A DNA stretch of 38,512 bases. Source: an uncultured Spartobacteria bacterium. GTDB taxonomy: Bacteria; Verrucomicrobiota; Verrucomicrobiia; Chthoniobacterales; Chthoniobacteraceae. The DNA is taken from contig CAIXGS010000049.1 of NCBI GenBank assembly GCA_903919125.1, positions 1-38,512 of the forward strand, in the 5' to 3' direction. Position 1 is the stretch's first letter, and each line of letters opens with the position of its first letter. Of this stretch, positions 25,219-34,059 are shown piece by piece. Both the position numbers and the translations under genes were made by a program. The notes under the pieces are model-generated. The model had not been told where the DNA came from. It made no database searches and was given only the letters and a program-made list of their open reading frames with translations.

Positions 25219-25662
25219 CTAGTAACGACCGCCGCCGCCGCGATCGAAACCGCCGCCACCACCGCGGCTTCCGCCACGATCGCCGCCACGGCCACCGCCA
25301 CCACCGCCGCGATCGAAGCCGCCACGGCTTCCGCCGCCGCCGCCACCACCACCGCTGCTACGACGCTCAAAGCCGCCGCCACCACCGCCACCACCACCGC
25401 CGGGTCCACGGGCTTCCCGGGGACGCGCTTCATTAACCGTCAACGGACGGCCTTCCACTGACTGGCCATGAAAGCGAGTTACTGCTTCCTGTCCTGCTGC
25501 TTCGGTCGCCATCGTCACAAAGGCGAAACCGCGCGATTTATTCGTAAACTTGTCGAAAATGATCTGAACTTCAGTGACATCACCGACTTGGCGGAACAAG
25601 TCCTCCAATTCGCCTTCTGTCATCGTGAACGCTAGATTACCGACATACAATTTGGTACCCAT
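25219..25662 (-). CDS. Glycine-rich RRM RNA-binding protein
   Basis: 147 residues. Residues 1-80 form one RNA recognition motif with RNP2 LYVGNL (5-10) and RNP1 RGFAFVTM (44-51). The tail from about 88 to the end is almost only Gly, Arg, Ser, Phe and Asp, with RGG-like GGSRGGFDRGGGGGGRGG blocks. Small proteins of this kind are cold-induced RNA chaperones in cyanobacteria and other bacteria. Here a candidate promoter at 25795-25823 would give a leader of about 125 nt, as in cold-shock genes, and a strong terminator follows, so it is probably transcribed alone. The Gly codons make a GGC/GGT-rich simple-sequence tract that could vary in length. Confidence 0.92.
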   Translation of the reverse strand: MGTKLYVGNLAFTMTEGELEDLFRQVGDVTEVQIIFDKFTNKSRGFAFVTMATEAAGQEAVTRFHGQSVEGRPLTVNEARPREARGPGGGGGGGGGGFERRSSGGGGGGGGSRGGFDRGGGGGGRGGDRGGSRGGGGGFDRGGGGRY

Positions 25663-25794
25663 TCCGTTTTCTCAATTAGCTGCCAAGCAAAGAATTCGGT
25701 AAGGTTTCCGGTCATCGGATCTCAAGCTCCCAGCACGGCGTTGTCGCCCTTCTGATTACTCCCCGTTGCCGAGGCTCTGCTCAACTGAACCATC

Positions 25795-25823
25795 AACCTA
25801 ATGCAGGCCAATAGTCTTGGCAA
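25795..25823 (-). promoter_or_regulatory. Candidate promoter of the RRM protein gene
   Basis: On the minus strand TTGCCA (25823-25818) and TAGGTT (25800-25795) are 17 bp apart. The -35 box matches the consensus at 5 of 6 positions; the -10 box keeps the key T1, A2 and T6. It would leave a long untranslated leader. The remaining intergenic stretch 25663-25985 shows no gene. Confidence 0.35.
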
Positions 25824-25985
25824 CATAAAAAGAATATAAAACACCAACTGAGTCAAAAAACCACCCAAACGCCCTCACACGCTCATTGTAAATCGCAAAC
25901 CAAATGAATCACGAACCGAAAACAAAGAGCACTAATCAGTCGCTGTCCTAGCGCGGTGATGCAAACCGCTGCTCTTTTCACGCGG

Positions 25986-26441
25986 TTATTTGACCGCTAC
26001 AAGCTCCACCTCAAAAATCAACGTCTCGTCGGGCCCAATCGAAGCGCCCGCGCCCCGTGGACCGTATGCCAAGTCAGAGGGAATGTAGAGCTCAGCTTTG
26101 CCTCCTTCTTTCAGTAGCTGCAGCCCTTCCGTCCACCCCTTGATCACCTGATTCAACCGAAATGTAGCCGGTTCTCCCCGCTTGTAAGAATTGTCAAATT
26201 CCGTTCCAGAAATGAGTCGCCCGCGATAATGCACGACCACCGTGTCCGTCGCCTTGGGCTGGCGACCTTTCCCTTCCGACACCATTTTAATCTGCAAACC
26301 GCTAGGAAGCGTTTTCACCCCCTCCAACTTTCCATTCTGCTTCAGAAAAGTTTCTCCCTTGATGATCGCTGATTGAGCCATCCCCGAAACAGGAATCAAA
26401 GCAAACGTTAGTCCAAGCCAAAGGAGAGAAAGTTTTTGCAT
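25986..26441 (-). CDS. Secreted FKBP-type peptidyl-prolyl isomerase
   Basis: 151 residues from the ATG at 26441, chosen because it starts a signal peptide (MQKLSLLWLGLTFALIPVSG, cut near MAQ); the longer frame up to 26519 would mask it. A short FKBP_N-like piece (LKQNGKLEGVKTLPSGLQIK) precedes the isomerase domain with VHYRGRL, GTEFDNSY, VIKGWTEGLQL, YIPSDLAYGPRG and IGPDETLIFEVEL, so the active-site aromatic and acidic residues are in place. It acts as a periplasmic folding helper. A 6-bp hairpin overlapping the stop codon (25964-25987) lacks a U-run and is not a convincing terminator. Confidence 0.93.
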   Translation of the reverse strand: MQKLSLLWLGLTFALIPVSGMAQSAIIKGETFLKQNGKLEGVKTLPSGLQIKMVSEGKGRQPKATDTVVVHYRGRLISGTEFDNSYKRGEPATFRLNQVIKGWTEGLQLLKEGGKAELYIPSDLAYGPRGAGASIGPDETLIFEVELVAVK

Positions 26442-26567
26442 ATAAAAGAAGAACAGAAGCGCCCCTCGACGCAGGTTGAGTGAAGATGATTTGCGGAAAC
26501 TCACTTCCCACGCAAGCACAACTCCGACGCTCCGACCAACTCACCAAACCTAACCAAACCGCATCAG

Positions 26568-28046
26568 TTACGCGAGCAGCGCCTTCACCACGTTCGCTTT
26601 TTCCACCCCCGTAAGCCGGAAATCCAGTCCTTGAGACCGGAACGTAAAACGCTCGTGGTCGATTCCCAGAAGATGCAAGACCGTGGCGTGCAAGTCGCGC
26701 ACATGGACGGGATCCTTGACGATGTTGTAGGAAAAATCGTCAGTCTCTCCGTAAATCGCACCGCCCTTCGATCCCCCGCCCGCAAGCCACATGGTGAAGC
26801 AGCGCGGATGATGGTCGCGACCGTAATTCTCCTTGGTCAAGCCCCCTTGAGAATAAATGGTGCGACCGAATTCACCACCCCAAATAATGAGGGTTTCTTC
26901 GAACATTCCCCTCATTTTCAGATCTTTAATGAGCGCCGCCGTGGCCTGGTCAATGTCCTTACACTGGCTGGGCAACCGACCGGTCAGATTACCATGGTGA
27001 TCCCAATTATTGAGGTACAACTGCACAAAGCGCACCCCGCGTTCCACCAACCGCCGCGACATCAACGCGCAGTTTGCAAAACTCCCCGGCTTACGCGCCT
27101 CCTCACCGTAAAGGTCGAACACACTTTGAGATTCCTGCGAAATATCAGTGAGCTCTGGAACGCTACTTTGCATGCGAAACGCCATTTCATACTGCTGAAT
27201 GCGAGTGCGAGTCTCTGGATCGCCCAAGTTGTCCAGCGTCATTGCGTTCAGTGCATTCAAGCCGTCCAAACTGCGGCGGCGAAGCTCGGGCGAAACTCCA
27301 GGGGGATTATTGATAAAAAGAATGGGGTCGCCCTTGCTGCGGAAAGAAACTCCGGCGTGCTCGCCCGGTAAATAGCCGCTACTCCAGAGTTTCGAGGAAA
27401 TCGCCTGCTCCTGCTCGCGGTTGGTGGGGTTGGCTACCAGCACGACGAACGTCGGTAAATTTTCGTTCAACGCACCAAGCCCGTAACTCAGCCAGGAGCC
27501 CATGCAGGGCCTGCCGCCAATCTGCGAACCTGTCTGCATTTCAGTAATGGCAGGTTCGTGGTTGATCGCCTCGGTGTGCATCGAACGAATGAACGCCATG
27601 TCGTCCACGCACTGCGCGGTTTGAGGGAGCAGCTCGCTCACCCACATCCCACTCTGACCGTGTTGAGCGAAGGAAAACTTCGAGGGCGCCACAGGAAACC
27701 GCGCCTGACCGCTGGTCATGCCCGTGAGACGCTGGCCGTTGCGCACGCTGTCTGGGAGATCCTTGTCGAACATCTCCGCCATACCTGGCTTGTAATCGTA
27801 CAGGTCCAACTGCGAGGGGCCGCCGACCATGTGGAGGTAGATCACCTGCTTGGCCTTCGGGGCAAAGTGAGGCACCGAACGGGCGACAGCCTCCGCTCCC
27901 ATAGCGTGATTGTTTTGCCCGCCCAAAAGAGAGCCGAGCGCGGCGGCCCCCAGCACATTAGTACCCGCGCCCAAAAACTGACGGCGAGTCAGAGCGAGGC
28001 GCACTTCCGGGGGCAAGTTGTGAAACAGATGGGAATTACAGTTCAT
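26568..28046 (-). CDS. DUF1501 protein (Tat-exported, sulfatase-like fold)
   Basis: 492 residues. A twin-arginine signal is visible (LTRRQFLGAGTNVLGAAAL, R21-R22). The body is typical DUF1501: QVIYLHMVGGPSQLDLYDYKP, FPVAPSKFSFAQHGQSGMWVSELLP, SMHTEAINHEPAI, MGSWLSYGLG, and WGGEFGRTIYSQGG with the metal-binding-like DHHP following. These proteins share the alkaline phosphatase/sulfatase fold, but their reaction is not established. The start is 53 bp after the stop of the DUF1549/DUF1553 protein; the two families are regularly found as this pair in PVC genomes and are probably cotranscribed and work together in the periplasm. Confidence 0.93.
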   Translation of the reverse strand: MNCNSHLFHNLPPEVRLALTRRQFLGAGTNVLGAAALGSLLGGQNNHAMGAEAVARSVPHFAPKAKQVIYLHMVGGPSQLDLYDYKPGMAEMFDKDLPDSVRNGQRLTGMTSGQARFPVAPSKFSFAQHGQSGMWVSELLPQTAQCVDDMAFIRSMHTEAINHEPAITEMQTGSQIGGRPCMGSWLSYGLGALNENLPTFVVLVANPTNREQEQAISSKLWSSGYLPGEHAGVSFRSKGDPILFINNPPGVSPELRRRSLDGLNALNAMTLDNLGDPETRTRIQQYEMAFRMQSSVPELTDISQESQSVFDLYGEEARKPGSFANCALMSRRLVERGVRFVQLYLNNWDHHGNLTGRLPSQCKDIDQATAALIKDLKMRGMFEETLIIWGGEFGRTIYSQGGLTKENYGRDHHPRCFTMWLAGGGSKGGAIYGETDDFSYNIVKDPVHVRDLHATVLHLLGIDHERFTFRSQGLDFRLTGVEKANVVKALLA

Positions 28047-28099
28047 AATTGGAGGCCGTTTAAGAGGGAGGGAGCATCGAAATTTCGATTGAGCACGAC

Positions 28100-31000
28100 T
28101 TACTTGTTCAACATTTCATCTAAATTGAGGACTTCGTTGCATACCATCGTCCAAGAAGCCAGTTGCGCGGGAGTCACTAGCGCCGCCGGAAGCACCGGTT
28201 TGGTTTCCCCCACTCCAAGCAGCGCCGTCGCGTCTTCCGGTTTGGCTTCGTAGTGCTTCAAAAAGTCTCGGCGGCTGCTCATTAACACTTCGCGCTCGGC
28301 GGGCTTAACTGGACGGGAAAGCGTTTTTTCGATCATGAAATCAATCACTTTTGCGTCCTGGTCGCCCGCCGCCTGAATCGCCGTCTCAGCGAGATGCCGG
28401 GCAGCCTCGACGAATTGCGGGTCATTCAAAGTCACCAAGGCCTGCAAAGGCGTGTTGGTGCGCTCCCTACGCAGGCAACTGACCTCGCGACTCGGGGCGT
28501 TGAACAAGTCGAGACTGGGCGGGGGCGCCATACGCTTCCAAAAGTTGTACAATGTGCGGCGATAAAGCGAATCGCCGTGGTCCTGCACATAAAGGCGCGT
28601 GTTGCCGTTGGGCAGCCCAACTACATCCCAGATGTTTTCTGGCTGATATGGGCGCACGGGCGGGCCATACAGCTTTGAAACCAGCAGGCCGCTCGTCGCC
28701 AACGCATTATCCCGCACCATCTCTGCGTCCATCCGGAAGCGGGGTCCGCGCGAAACGAACGAATTGTCGCGGTCTTTTTCGAGCTTCTCGGGGGTGACTT
28801 TCGCAGACTGGCGGTAAGCGGCGCTACTGAGCATGAGCTTGAAGAGGTGGCGCACATCTCCCCCGTTATCGCGGAAATCAGCAGCGAGCCAGTCCAACAA
28901 CGCCTGGTTGCTGGGGATAGCACCCATAAGCCCGAAGTCGTCGCTAGTGCGCACAAGGCCCTGTCCAAAAACTTCCTGCCAAAAACGGTTAACCGTCACG
29001 CGCGGCGTCAACGGATTACGCTTGTCCACGAGCCACTGCGCCAAACCCAGCCGGTTTTTCGGCGCCCCTTCGGGCAAGGGATGCAGCGACGCTGGCGGCA
29101 GTGCTTCCACAACGTCTCCAAGCTTATTGTATTGTCCGCGCAAGAGGATATTCGCCATGGGCATTTTGTCTTTCATCTCTTCCTGAATATGGGTCAGCGG
29201 GCTGCGCTCCCGGATGGCGTCTTGTTCGCTGGTCAATTTAACAAAGCTCGCGTTCAGCGCCATGTACGCCTTGTCCGTAAAGTTGAAGTAATGCTCCTGC
29301 AATGCAGTGCGCTGCGCCGGCGTACGCTTCTCAGGAACGGCCACCAGCGCCGTTTTGAGCGCCGGTAAACCTCCTAACCCCTTCACGTCTGCGGCGGAAA
29401 GCACCTTGCCGTACACGCGAACGTCCTGCACCGCTCCGCCCTCGAAACCGGAACTGTCCCCGCGTTGCCCAACGAAAAACTCCCCCTGTGAAAGGATGGT
29501 TCCCCCGGCAAGGTCGTTCTTTTCCACCTTCAACTTCTCCTCCTTGCCGTCGACGTAAATCTTAACGCCCGTCCCCTTTCTCGATCCATCGTAAGTCACA
29601 AACACATGCTGCCACACGCCCGGACGCACCACTGCTCCCGTCGTCACCTTCAAGGCCTTCTCCGGCCACGCTTCGATAAGGTGCACCGCAAAAGCCTTGT
29701 CCAATTGAAACAAGTCGTACCCTCGCAACTTCGATTTCGTGTCCATCCGCGACAGAATCCCGCCGCTCACCCCCGCTTTCGCCTTCACAAATGCGCCATA
29801 ACTAAACGGCTTCGAGCCGTCAAAATCCGCCACATTGCCAAGCGAAATCCCCGTTGCCTTCCCAAAAACCGGCGCCGAACCGTACTTTCCAGCCGGACTC
29901 CATTCCAAATCAGCCTTGCTTTTTAAAAGCACAGGCTCACTCCCTGCTGCGGCAAAGCTCTTTACATCGTTCCCGTTGCCCTCATCCAGCGGCGCGTTGA
30001 CAATCAATTTGTCAGACCAAGCTCCGGCAGCCAAACCGTCAACCTTCACGGAAGCCAGCCAAGCCTCAAACTCAGCAGAACCATTCGTCATGCGCAGCTT
30101 ACGCTCCTCGGCGTTTTTCGCGAGCGCTTCGGGCAACTCCCTCCAACGCACCCGATCCATTTCATTCGGCACCACCAACACCGGTCCCTTGCCATCCTTC
30201 ACGTTCCCGTCCGAAGCGCCTTGTGTGGTGTTCCGGAAAAAGGCCGCCATGGAATAGTAATCCCGCTGCGTAATGGGATCAAATTTGTGGTCGTGACACT
30301 GGCTGCAATTCATCGTCAAACCGAGGTACACCCAGCCCATCGTCTGAACGCGGTCCGCAGCGTAGTTGGCGAGATTTTCCTCCGCAATAGTGCCGCCCTC
30401 GGCCGTGGTGATGTTGCAGCGCTGAAAACCGGTTGCAACCAACTGATCCTGTCTTGGATTGGCCAGCAAATCCCCAGCAATCTGCTCCATCGTGAAATCC
30501 GAGAACAATTTATTGGAGTTGAATGCGCGAATCACCCAATCCCGGTAAAGCCACATCTCCCTGTAGTTGTCGATGTGCAGTCCGTGCGTATCGCCGTAAC
30601 GCGCGGCATCCAGCCAGTAACGCGCCCGGTGCTCGCCCCAAGCAGTAGAGTTCATGAGACGATCGATCCACTGCGACAGTGCCAACTCTGGCTCCGCCGC
30701 GTAATCCGCCAAAAACGCCTCCATGTCTTCGCCACGGGGCGGCAGTCCGGTCAGATCCAAATGCAAACGACGGAAAAGCACGCGCGGTTCAGCCTCGGGA
30801 GCAGGTTGCAGCCCCTTGGACTCAAGCGTTGCCAAAATAAACCGATCCAAAGGCGTTTTCACCCAAGCCTCGTTTTTGACAACCGGCGGCTTTGCCTTTT
30901 GCGGTGGAATAAACGCCCAATGCGGCTGCCAAGGCGCCCCTTGTTTCACCCAACGCTCGAGCAGCGCAACTTCCGCTGGGTTAAGCTGCTTGTGGGACTT

Positions 31001-31351
31001 CGGCGGCGGCATTACCTCCTCCGCGTCCGTGCTTCTAATGCGTCGAACTAGTTCGCTCTCCGAAACCTTCCCGCGCAACACCACCGCAGGTTCATCCTTG
31101 CGGGCATTAAAAAGGCCCGCCTCCGTATCCAAGCGCAATTCAGCCTTTCGCGTACCGGGATCGGGCCCGTGACAAAAAAAACATTTCTCCGCCAAAATCG
31201 GGCGGATATCCCGGTTAAAAACCAAATCCCCCGTCGGGGCCGCAGCGTTTTCCGCAACCAGCGCAATCGAGGAAACCGCTGACTGCGAATAAATGACCGC
31301 AGCAAAACTGAAGACGGTTAAAAAGGTAAAACGAACTGTAGGGAGGGTCAT
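28100..31351 (-). CDS. PVC cytochrome-type protein: PSCyt1, DUF1549, LamG, DUF1553
   Basis: 1083 residues from the ATG at 31351, which begins a signal peptide (MTLPTVRFTFLTVFSFAAVI); the TTG at 31447 would add 32 polar residues. After the signal comes planctomycete-type cytochrome PSCyt1 with C57-F-F-C60-H61, then DUF1549 (WVKTPLDRFILATLESKGL, LDAARYGDTHG), a concanavalin/LamG-like insert (about 520-680, GVWQHVFVTYDGSRKG, IYVDGKEEKL) and C-terminal DUF1553 (NPLTPRVTVNRFWQEVFGQG, SCLRRERTNTPLQALVTLND). The heme domain suggests redox use in the periplasm and the LamG module suggests glycan binding. Followed by its DUF1501 partner 53 bp downstream. Confidence 0.93.
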   Translation of the reverse strand: MTLPTVRFTFLTVFSFAAVIYSQSAVSSIALVAENAAAPTGDLVFNRDIRPILAEKCFFCHGPDPGTRKAELRLDTEAGLFNARKDEPAVVLRGKVSESELVRRIRSTDAEEVMPPPKSHKQLNPAEVALLERWVKQGAPWQPHWAFIPPQKAKPPVVKNEAWVKTPLDRFILATLESKGLQPAPEAEPRVLFRRLHLDLTGLPPRGEDMEAFLADYAAEPELALSQWIDRLMNSTAWGEHRARYWLDAARYGDTHGLHIDNYREMWLYRDWVIRAFNSNKLFSDFTMEQIAGDLLANPRQDQLVATGFQRCNITTAEGGTIAEENLANYAADRVQTMGWVYLGLTMNCSQCHDHKFDPITQRDYYSMAAFFRNTTQGASDGNVKDGKGPVLVVPNEMDRVRWRELPEALAKNAEERKLRMTNGSAEFEAWLASVKVDGLAAGAWSDKLIVNAPLDEGNGNDVKSFAAAGSEPVLLKSKADLEWSPAGKYGSAPVFGKATGISLGNVADFDGSKPFSYGAFVKAKAGVSGGILSRMDTKSKLRGYDLFQLDKAFAVHLIEAWPEKALKVTTGAVVRPGVWQHVFVTYDGSRKGTGVKIYVDGKEEKLKVEKNDLAGGTILSQGEFFVGQRGDSSGFEGGAVQDVRVYGKVLSAADVKGLGGLPALKTALVAVPEKRTPAQRTALQEHYFNFTDKAYMALNASFVKLTSEQDAIRERSPLTHIQEEMKDKMPMANILLRGQYNKLGDVVEALPPASLHPLPEGAPKNRLGLAQWLVDKRNPLTPRVTVNRFWQEVFGQGLVRTSDDFGLMGAIPSNQALLDWLAADFRDNGGDVRHLFKLMLSSAAYRQSAKVTPEKLEKDRDNSFVSRGPRFRMDAEMVRDNALATSGLLVSKLYGPPVRPYQPENIWDVVGLPNGNTRLYVQDHGDSLYRRTLYNFWKRMAPPPSLDLFNAPSREVSCLRRERTNTPLQALVTLNDPQFVEAARHLAETAIQAAGDQDAKVIDFMIEKTLSRPVKPAEREVLMSSRRDFLKHYEAKPEDATALLGVGETKPVLPAALVTPAQLASWTMVCNEVLNLDEMLNK

Positions 31352-32019
31352 CGTATCGTATTTTAAAAGCTCACTAGTATGAGGAGCAGGCAAGCGTTTA
31401 GACAACCTGCAAAGACCAGTTTTCTTGGGCCTTGGCTGGGTAGACAAGGGCGAAGAATAAGACGCGGATTAATTTCTGATTGCGAAAATCAGATACGCAG
31501 GTGTTTACCAAGCACCGCATCCTTCAGCTAAAGATGAGAGTCACAATGGCGATGCGCCTCGCTAGTGTTACGGTCGCGACAAATCCCAAAACTCCTTTAC
31601 ACAAACTCAATTTGTGGTTTTATTTACAGCAGAGTAATGATCGCGATTATCTCCACAGCTGCCGCCAAGTTTATGGATAGGCTTGGCAAATATGCGGTGC
31701 GATCGGCTTTCGACAGGGCCACCGAAATCACGGGGCAACGCACAAAGAAATCCTCAGCAGAGCCATACCGAAGCGCGTTCAAGGACTGCCCATGCGACGG
31801 CTCTGATCTGCAAAGTGAGGCTCAACGCTCCGCGAAAGGTTAGCTCCCCGCATCTCGCTGCGGTGTTGTCAGTTGCTTCCGCGGAAATACTAAAACGGGC
31901 TACCTGCGCTCTGGTTCACTTGCTCCGAACCGCTCACTACGCTTAGAACACTCGGGTTAGACGGTTGCTTTCAAACAATCCTCTAACAGAATAAAGCCCC
32001 ACCCGATTCACCCTAAGTC
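31352..32019. other. Divergent intergenic region with small inverted repeats
   Basis: 668 bp between the divergent DUF1549/DUF1553 gene and the sulfatase gene. Perfect inverted repeats are TCTGATT-GCGAA-AATCAGA at 31475-31493 and CACAAA-CTCAA-TTTGTG at 31600-31616, placed 124 and 249 bp upstream of the minus-strand ATG. The part 31700-31960 carries short imperfect palindromes such as GGTTC...GAACC and CCGCA...TGCGG that may be decayed repeats. No credible gene. Promoters for both neighbours must lie here. Confidence 0.45.
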
Positions 32020-33561
32020 ATGAAATCCCCCCTCCCTCGCTTGATCCTTGCGCTGCTCTGCCTCGCCACACTCCCCGGCCACGCGCAAACAACCGACAAA
32101 ATCCGTCCAAATTTCGTCTACATACTTGCAGACGACCTCGGCTACGGAGACGTGCGCTGCCTCAATCCCAATGGCAAAATCCCAACCCCCCACATGGATC
32201 GACTGGCCGCAGGTGGAATGCGTTTTACAGACGCCCATTCCAGCAGCGCCGTTTGCACGCCCACCCGGTACGGACTCCTCACGGGGCGCTATAACTGGCG
32301 TTCGCGACTCAAAAGCGGCGTTCAAGGGGGATTGAGCCCCGATCTGATTGAACCGAGCCGCCCTACCGTCGCCTCCTTCCTCAAAGGTCAAGGCTACCAC
32401 ACAGCGTGTATCGGCAAATGGCATCTTGGATTTGACTGGCAACGCCGACCCGGAACGCCTCCGTTTAACGATCAAATTCAAAAGACCGAAGAGGGTTGGC
32501 GCGCAGACTTCACCAAGACCTTCGCTGGCGGACCGCTAGCCGTAGGGTTTGACGCTTACTTCGGCATCGCCGCCTCGCTGGACATGGTGCCGTACACTTT
32601 CCTCGAAAACGATCACGTCACACAGGTCCCCACCATCGAAAAATCCTTCCCCATGATGGCGGGTCGTGAAAAGAAAGGTGGCAACACTCGGCTAGGTCCT
32701 GCCGCTGCCGACTTCGAGGCAGAAAACGTCCTTCCAGAACTCACCAAGCGCGCTGTCAGCTACATCGCATCCCGCGCGCAGGATGCCAAAAATGGAAAAC
32801 CCTTTTTCCTTTATATGCCGCTGAACTCCCCGCACACACCCATCGTCCCCTCCGCAGAATGGCGCGGCAAAAGTGGCATAAACCCCTACGCCGACTTCGT
32901 GATGCAGACCGACGCGACCCTCGGCTCCATCCTTGACGCCTTGGAAAAAGCCGGCCTCAACGATAACACCGTCGTGGTGATGACGAGCGACAACGGCTGC
33001 TCGCCCCAAGCTGACTTCGCCGAACTCGCGGTGCACGGACACAATCCGAACTTCACCTTTCGCGGTGCCAAGGCGGACATTTTCGATGGAGGGCATCATA
33101 TCCCCTTCCTCGTCCGCTGGCCGGGCCATGTTCCCGCCGGCAGCGCTTATAAGGAAATGGTTTGCCAAAATGACTGGTTTGCCACCGTGGCGGCTATTCT
33201 CGAACAGCCACTGCCCAAACACGCCGCAGAGGACAGCGTCAATCTCCTCCCCGCCCTCACCGCACAAACCGTCGCCCCGCTTCGCAAGACGCTGGTGCAC
33301 CATTCCGCAAACGGCACCTTTGCCATCAGACAGGGACTTTGGAAATTGATCATGGCGCCCGATTCTGGCGGCTGGAGCGAGCCCAAACCAAACACCGCCG
33401 CCGCAAAAGCTCTTGCCCCCGTCCAGCTTTACCACATGCACGACGACGGCACTGAACTGCGCAACCAACAAGCCGAACACCCCGAAATCGTCACGCGAAT
33501 GACCAAGGAACTGCTCCAAGAAATCGCAAACGGTAGCACCCGAAGCGCCGACGGCCTTTGA
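32020..33561 (+). CDS. Secreted sulfatase (arylsulfatase family)
   Basis: 513 residues with a signal peptide (MKSPLPRLILALLCLATLPGHA). The sulfatase family S1 marks are complete: metal ligands D38-D39 in LADDLGYGD, the formylglycine site C79-T-P-T-R in SSAVCTPTRYGLLTGRY, GKWHLG around residue 135, and D324-N325 in MTSDNGCSPQ. Cys79 requires maturation to formylglycine by a separate enzyme, not in this window. Expected to remove sulfate esters from polysaccharides in the periplasm. Divergent from the DUF1549/DUF1553 pair and convergent with the DUF1592/DUF1552 pair, a setting typical of glycan-degrading regions in this phylum. Confidence 0.95.
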   Translation: MKSPLPRLILALLCLATLPGHAQTTDKIRPNFVYILADDLGYGDVRCLNPNGKIPTPHMDRLAAGGMRFTDAHSSSAVCTPTRYGLLTGRYNWRSRLKSGVQGGLSPDLIEPSRPTVASFLKGQGYHTACIGKWHLGFDWQRRPGTPPFNDQIQKTEEGWRADFTKTFAGGPLAVGFDAYFGIAASLDMVPYTFLENDHVTQVPTIEKSFPMMAGREKKGGNTRLGPAAADFEAENVLPELTKRAVSYIASRAQDAKNGKPFFLYMPLNSPHTPIVPSAEWRGKSGINPYADFVMQTDATLGSILDALEKAGLNDNTVVVMTSDNGCSPQADFAELAVHGHNPNFTFRGAKADIFDGGHHIPFLVRWPGHVPAGSAYKEMVCQNDWFATVAAILEQPLPKHAAEDSVNLLPALTAQTVAPLRKTLVHHSANGTFAIRQGLWKLIMAPDSGGWSEPKPNTAAAKALAPVQLYHMHDDGTELRNQQAEHPEIVTRMTKELLQEIANGSTRSADGL

Positions 33562-33594
33562 CAGCATTTTATGCTAAATCGTCTTTGGGCAGCA

Positions 33595-33866
33595 GATGCC
33601 GGAAGCATCGGAGCTTGTTTGCCGGTGGTTGAGAGTAGCGACACCACCGGATCAACCCCTGCAACAAAAGGCATCCCGTAGGTATACCAGATTCTCCGCG
33701 TATGCCCTCCAAGTGTATTACGCAATTGAGACAGACTCAGCATCCCTTTGGCTGGCATCCCTTTTGGGATGCAGTTGTGTGGGAAGAAAGGTACCGGTGG
33801 TGTCGCTCGCGCTCAACCACCGGCAAATGGCTATGAACCCTTCGGGTTCAGGCCGCTGAGGCTACC
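33595..33866. repeat. Composite REP/BIME-like palindromic element
   Basis: Five stems lie close together between two convergent genes: GATGC-CGGAA-GCATC (33595-33609), CCGGTGGT...ACCACCGG (33622-33650), GCATCCC-TTTT-GGGATGC (33755-33772), CCGGTGGT...ACCACCGG (33794-33823) and GAACCC-TTC-GGGTTC (33835-33849). The second and fourth are also inverted copies of each other, so about 200 bp is bounded by inverted repeats. A CTACCGG arm follows near 33862. The layout is that of bacterial interspersed mosaic elements. The sequence family differs from the repeats at 11-376. Confidence 0.75.
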
Positions 33867-34059
33867 GGCACATGGACGCTTGCGGGCGCAGTCATGTCTT
33901 TACCAACTTTGGGCACAGCTCACAGAAACTCACCCAGCGGCTGAGTTTAAAAAGAGCGATTTTACGCTACATTTCGCATTTCAAAAGATACTTACATCAA
34001 ATTCACAAAGCTTTCATCGCCGCATTTAGGTTTGTTAAAGTAGTTAGGAACCAACCTGC

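Noticed and set aside
25964-25987. Hairpin AACCGC...GCGGTT at the end of the FKBP gene as terminator
   Set aside because: Short stem, 12-nt loop and no U-run; it also overlaps the stop codon.
26631-28253. Long plus-strand frames opposite the DUF1501 gene
   Set aside because: Shadows of a well-conserved gene; composition is typical of antisense translation.
30221-31051. 276-codon plus-strand frame opposite the DUF1549/DUF1553 gene
   Set aside because: Antisense shadow without homology or start signal.
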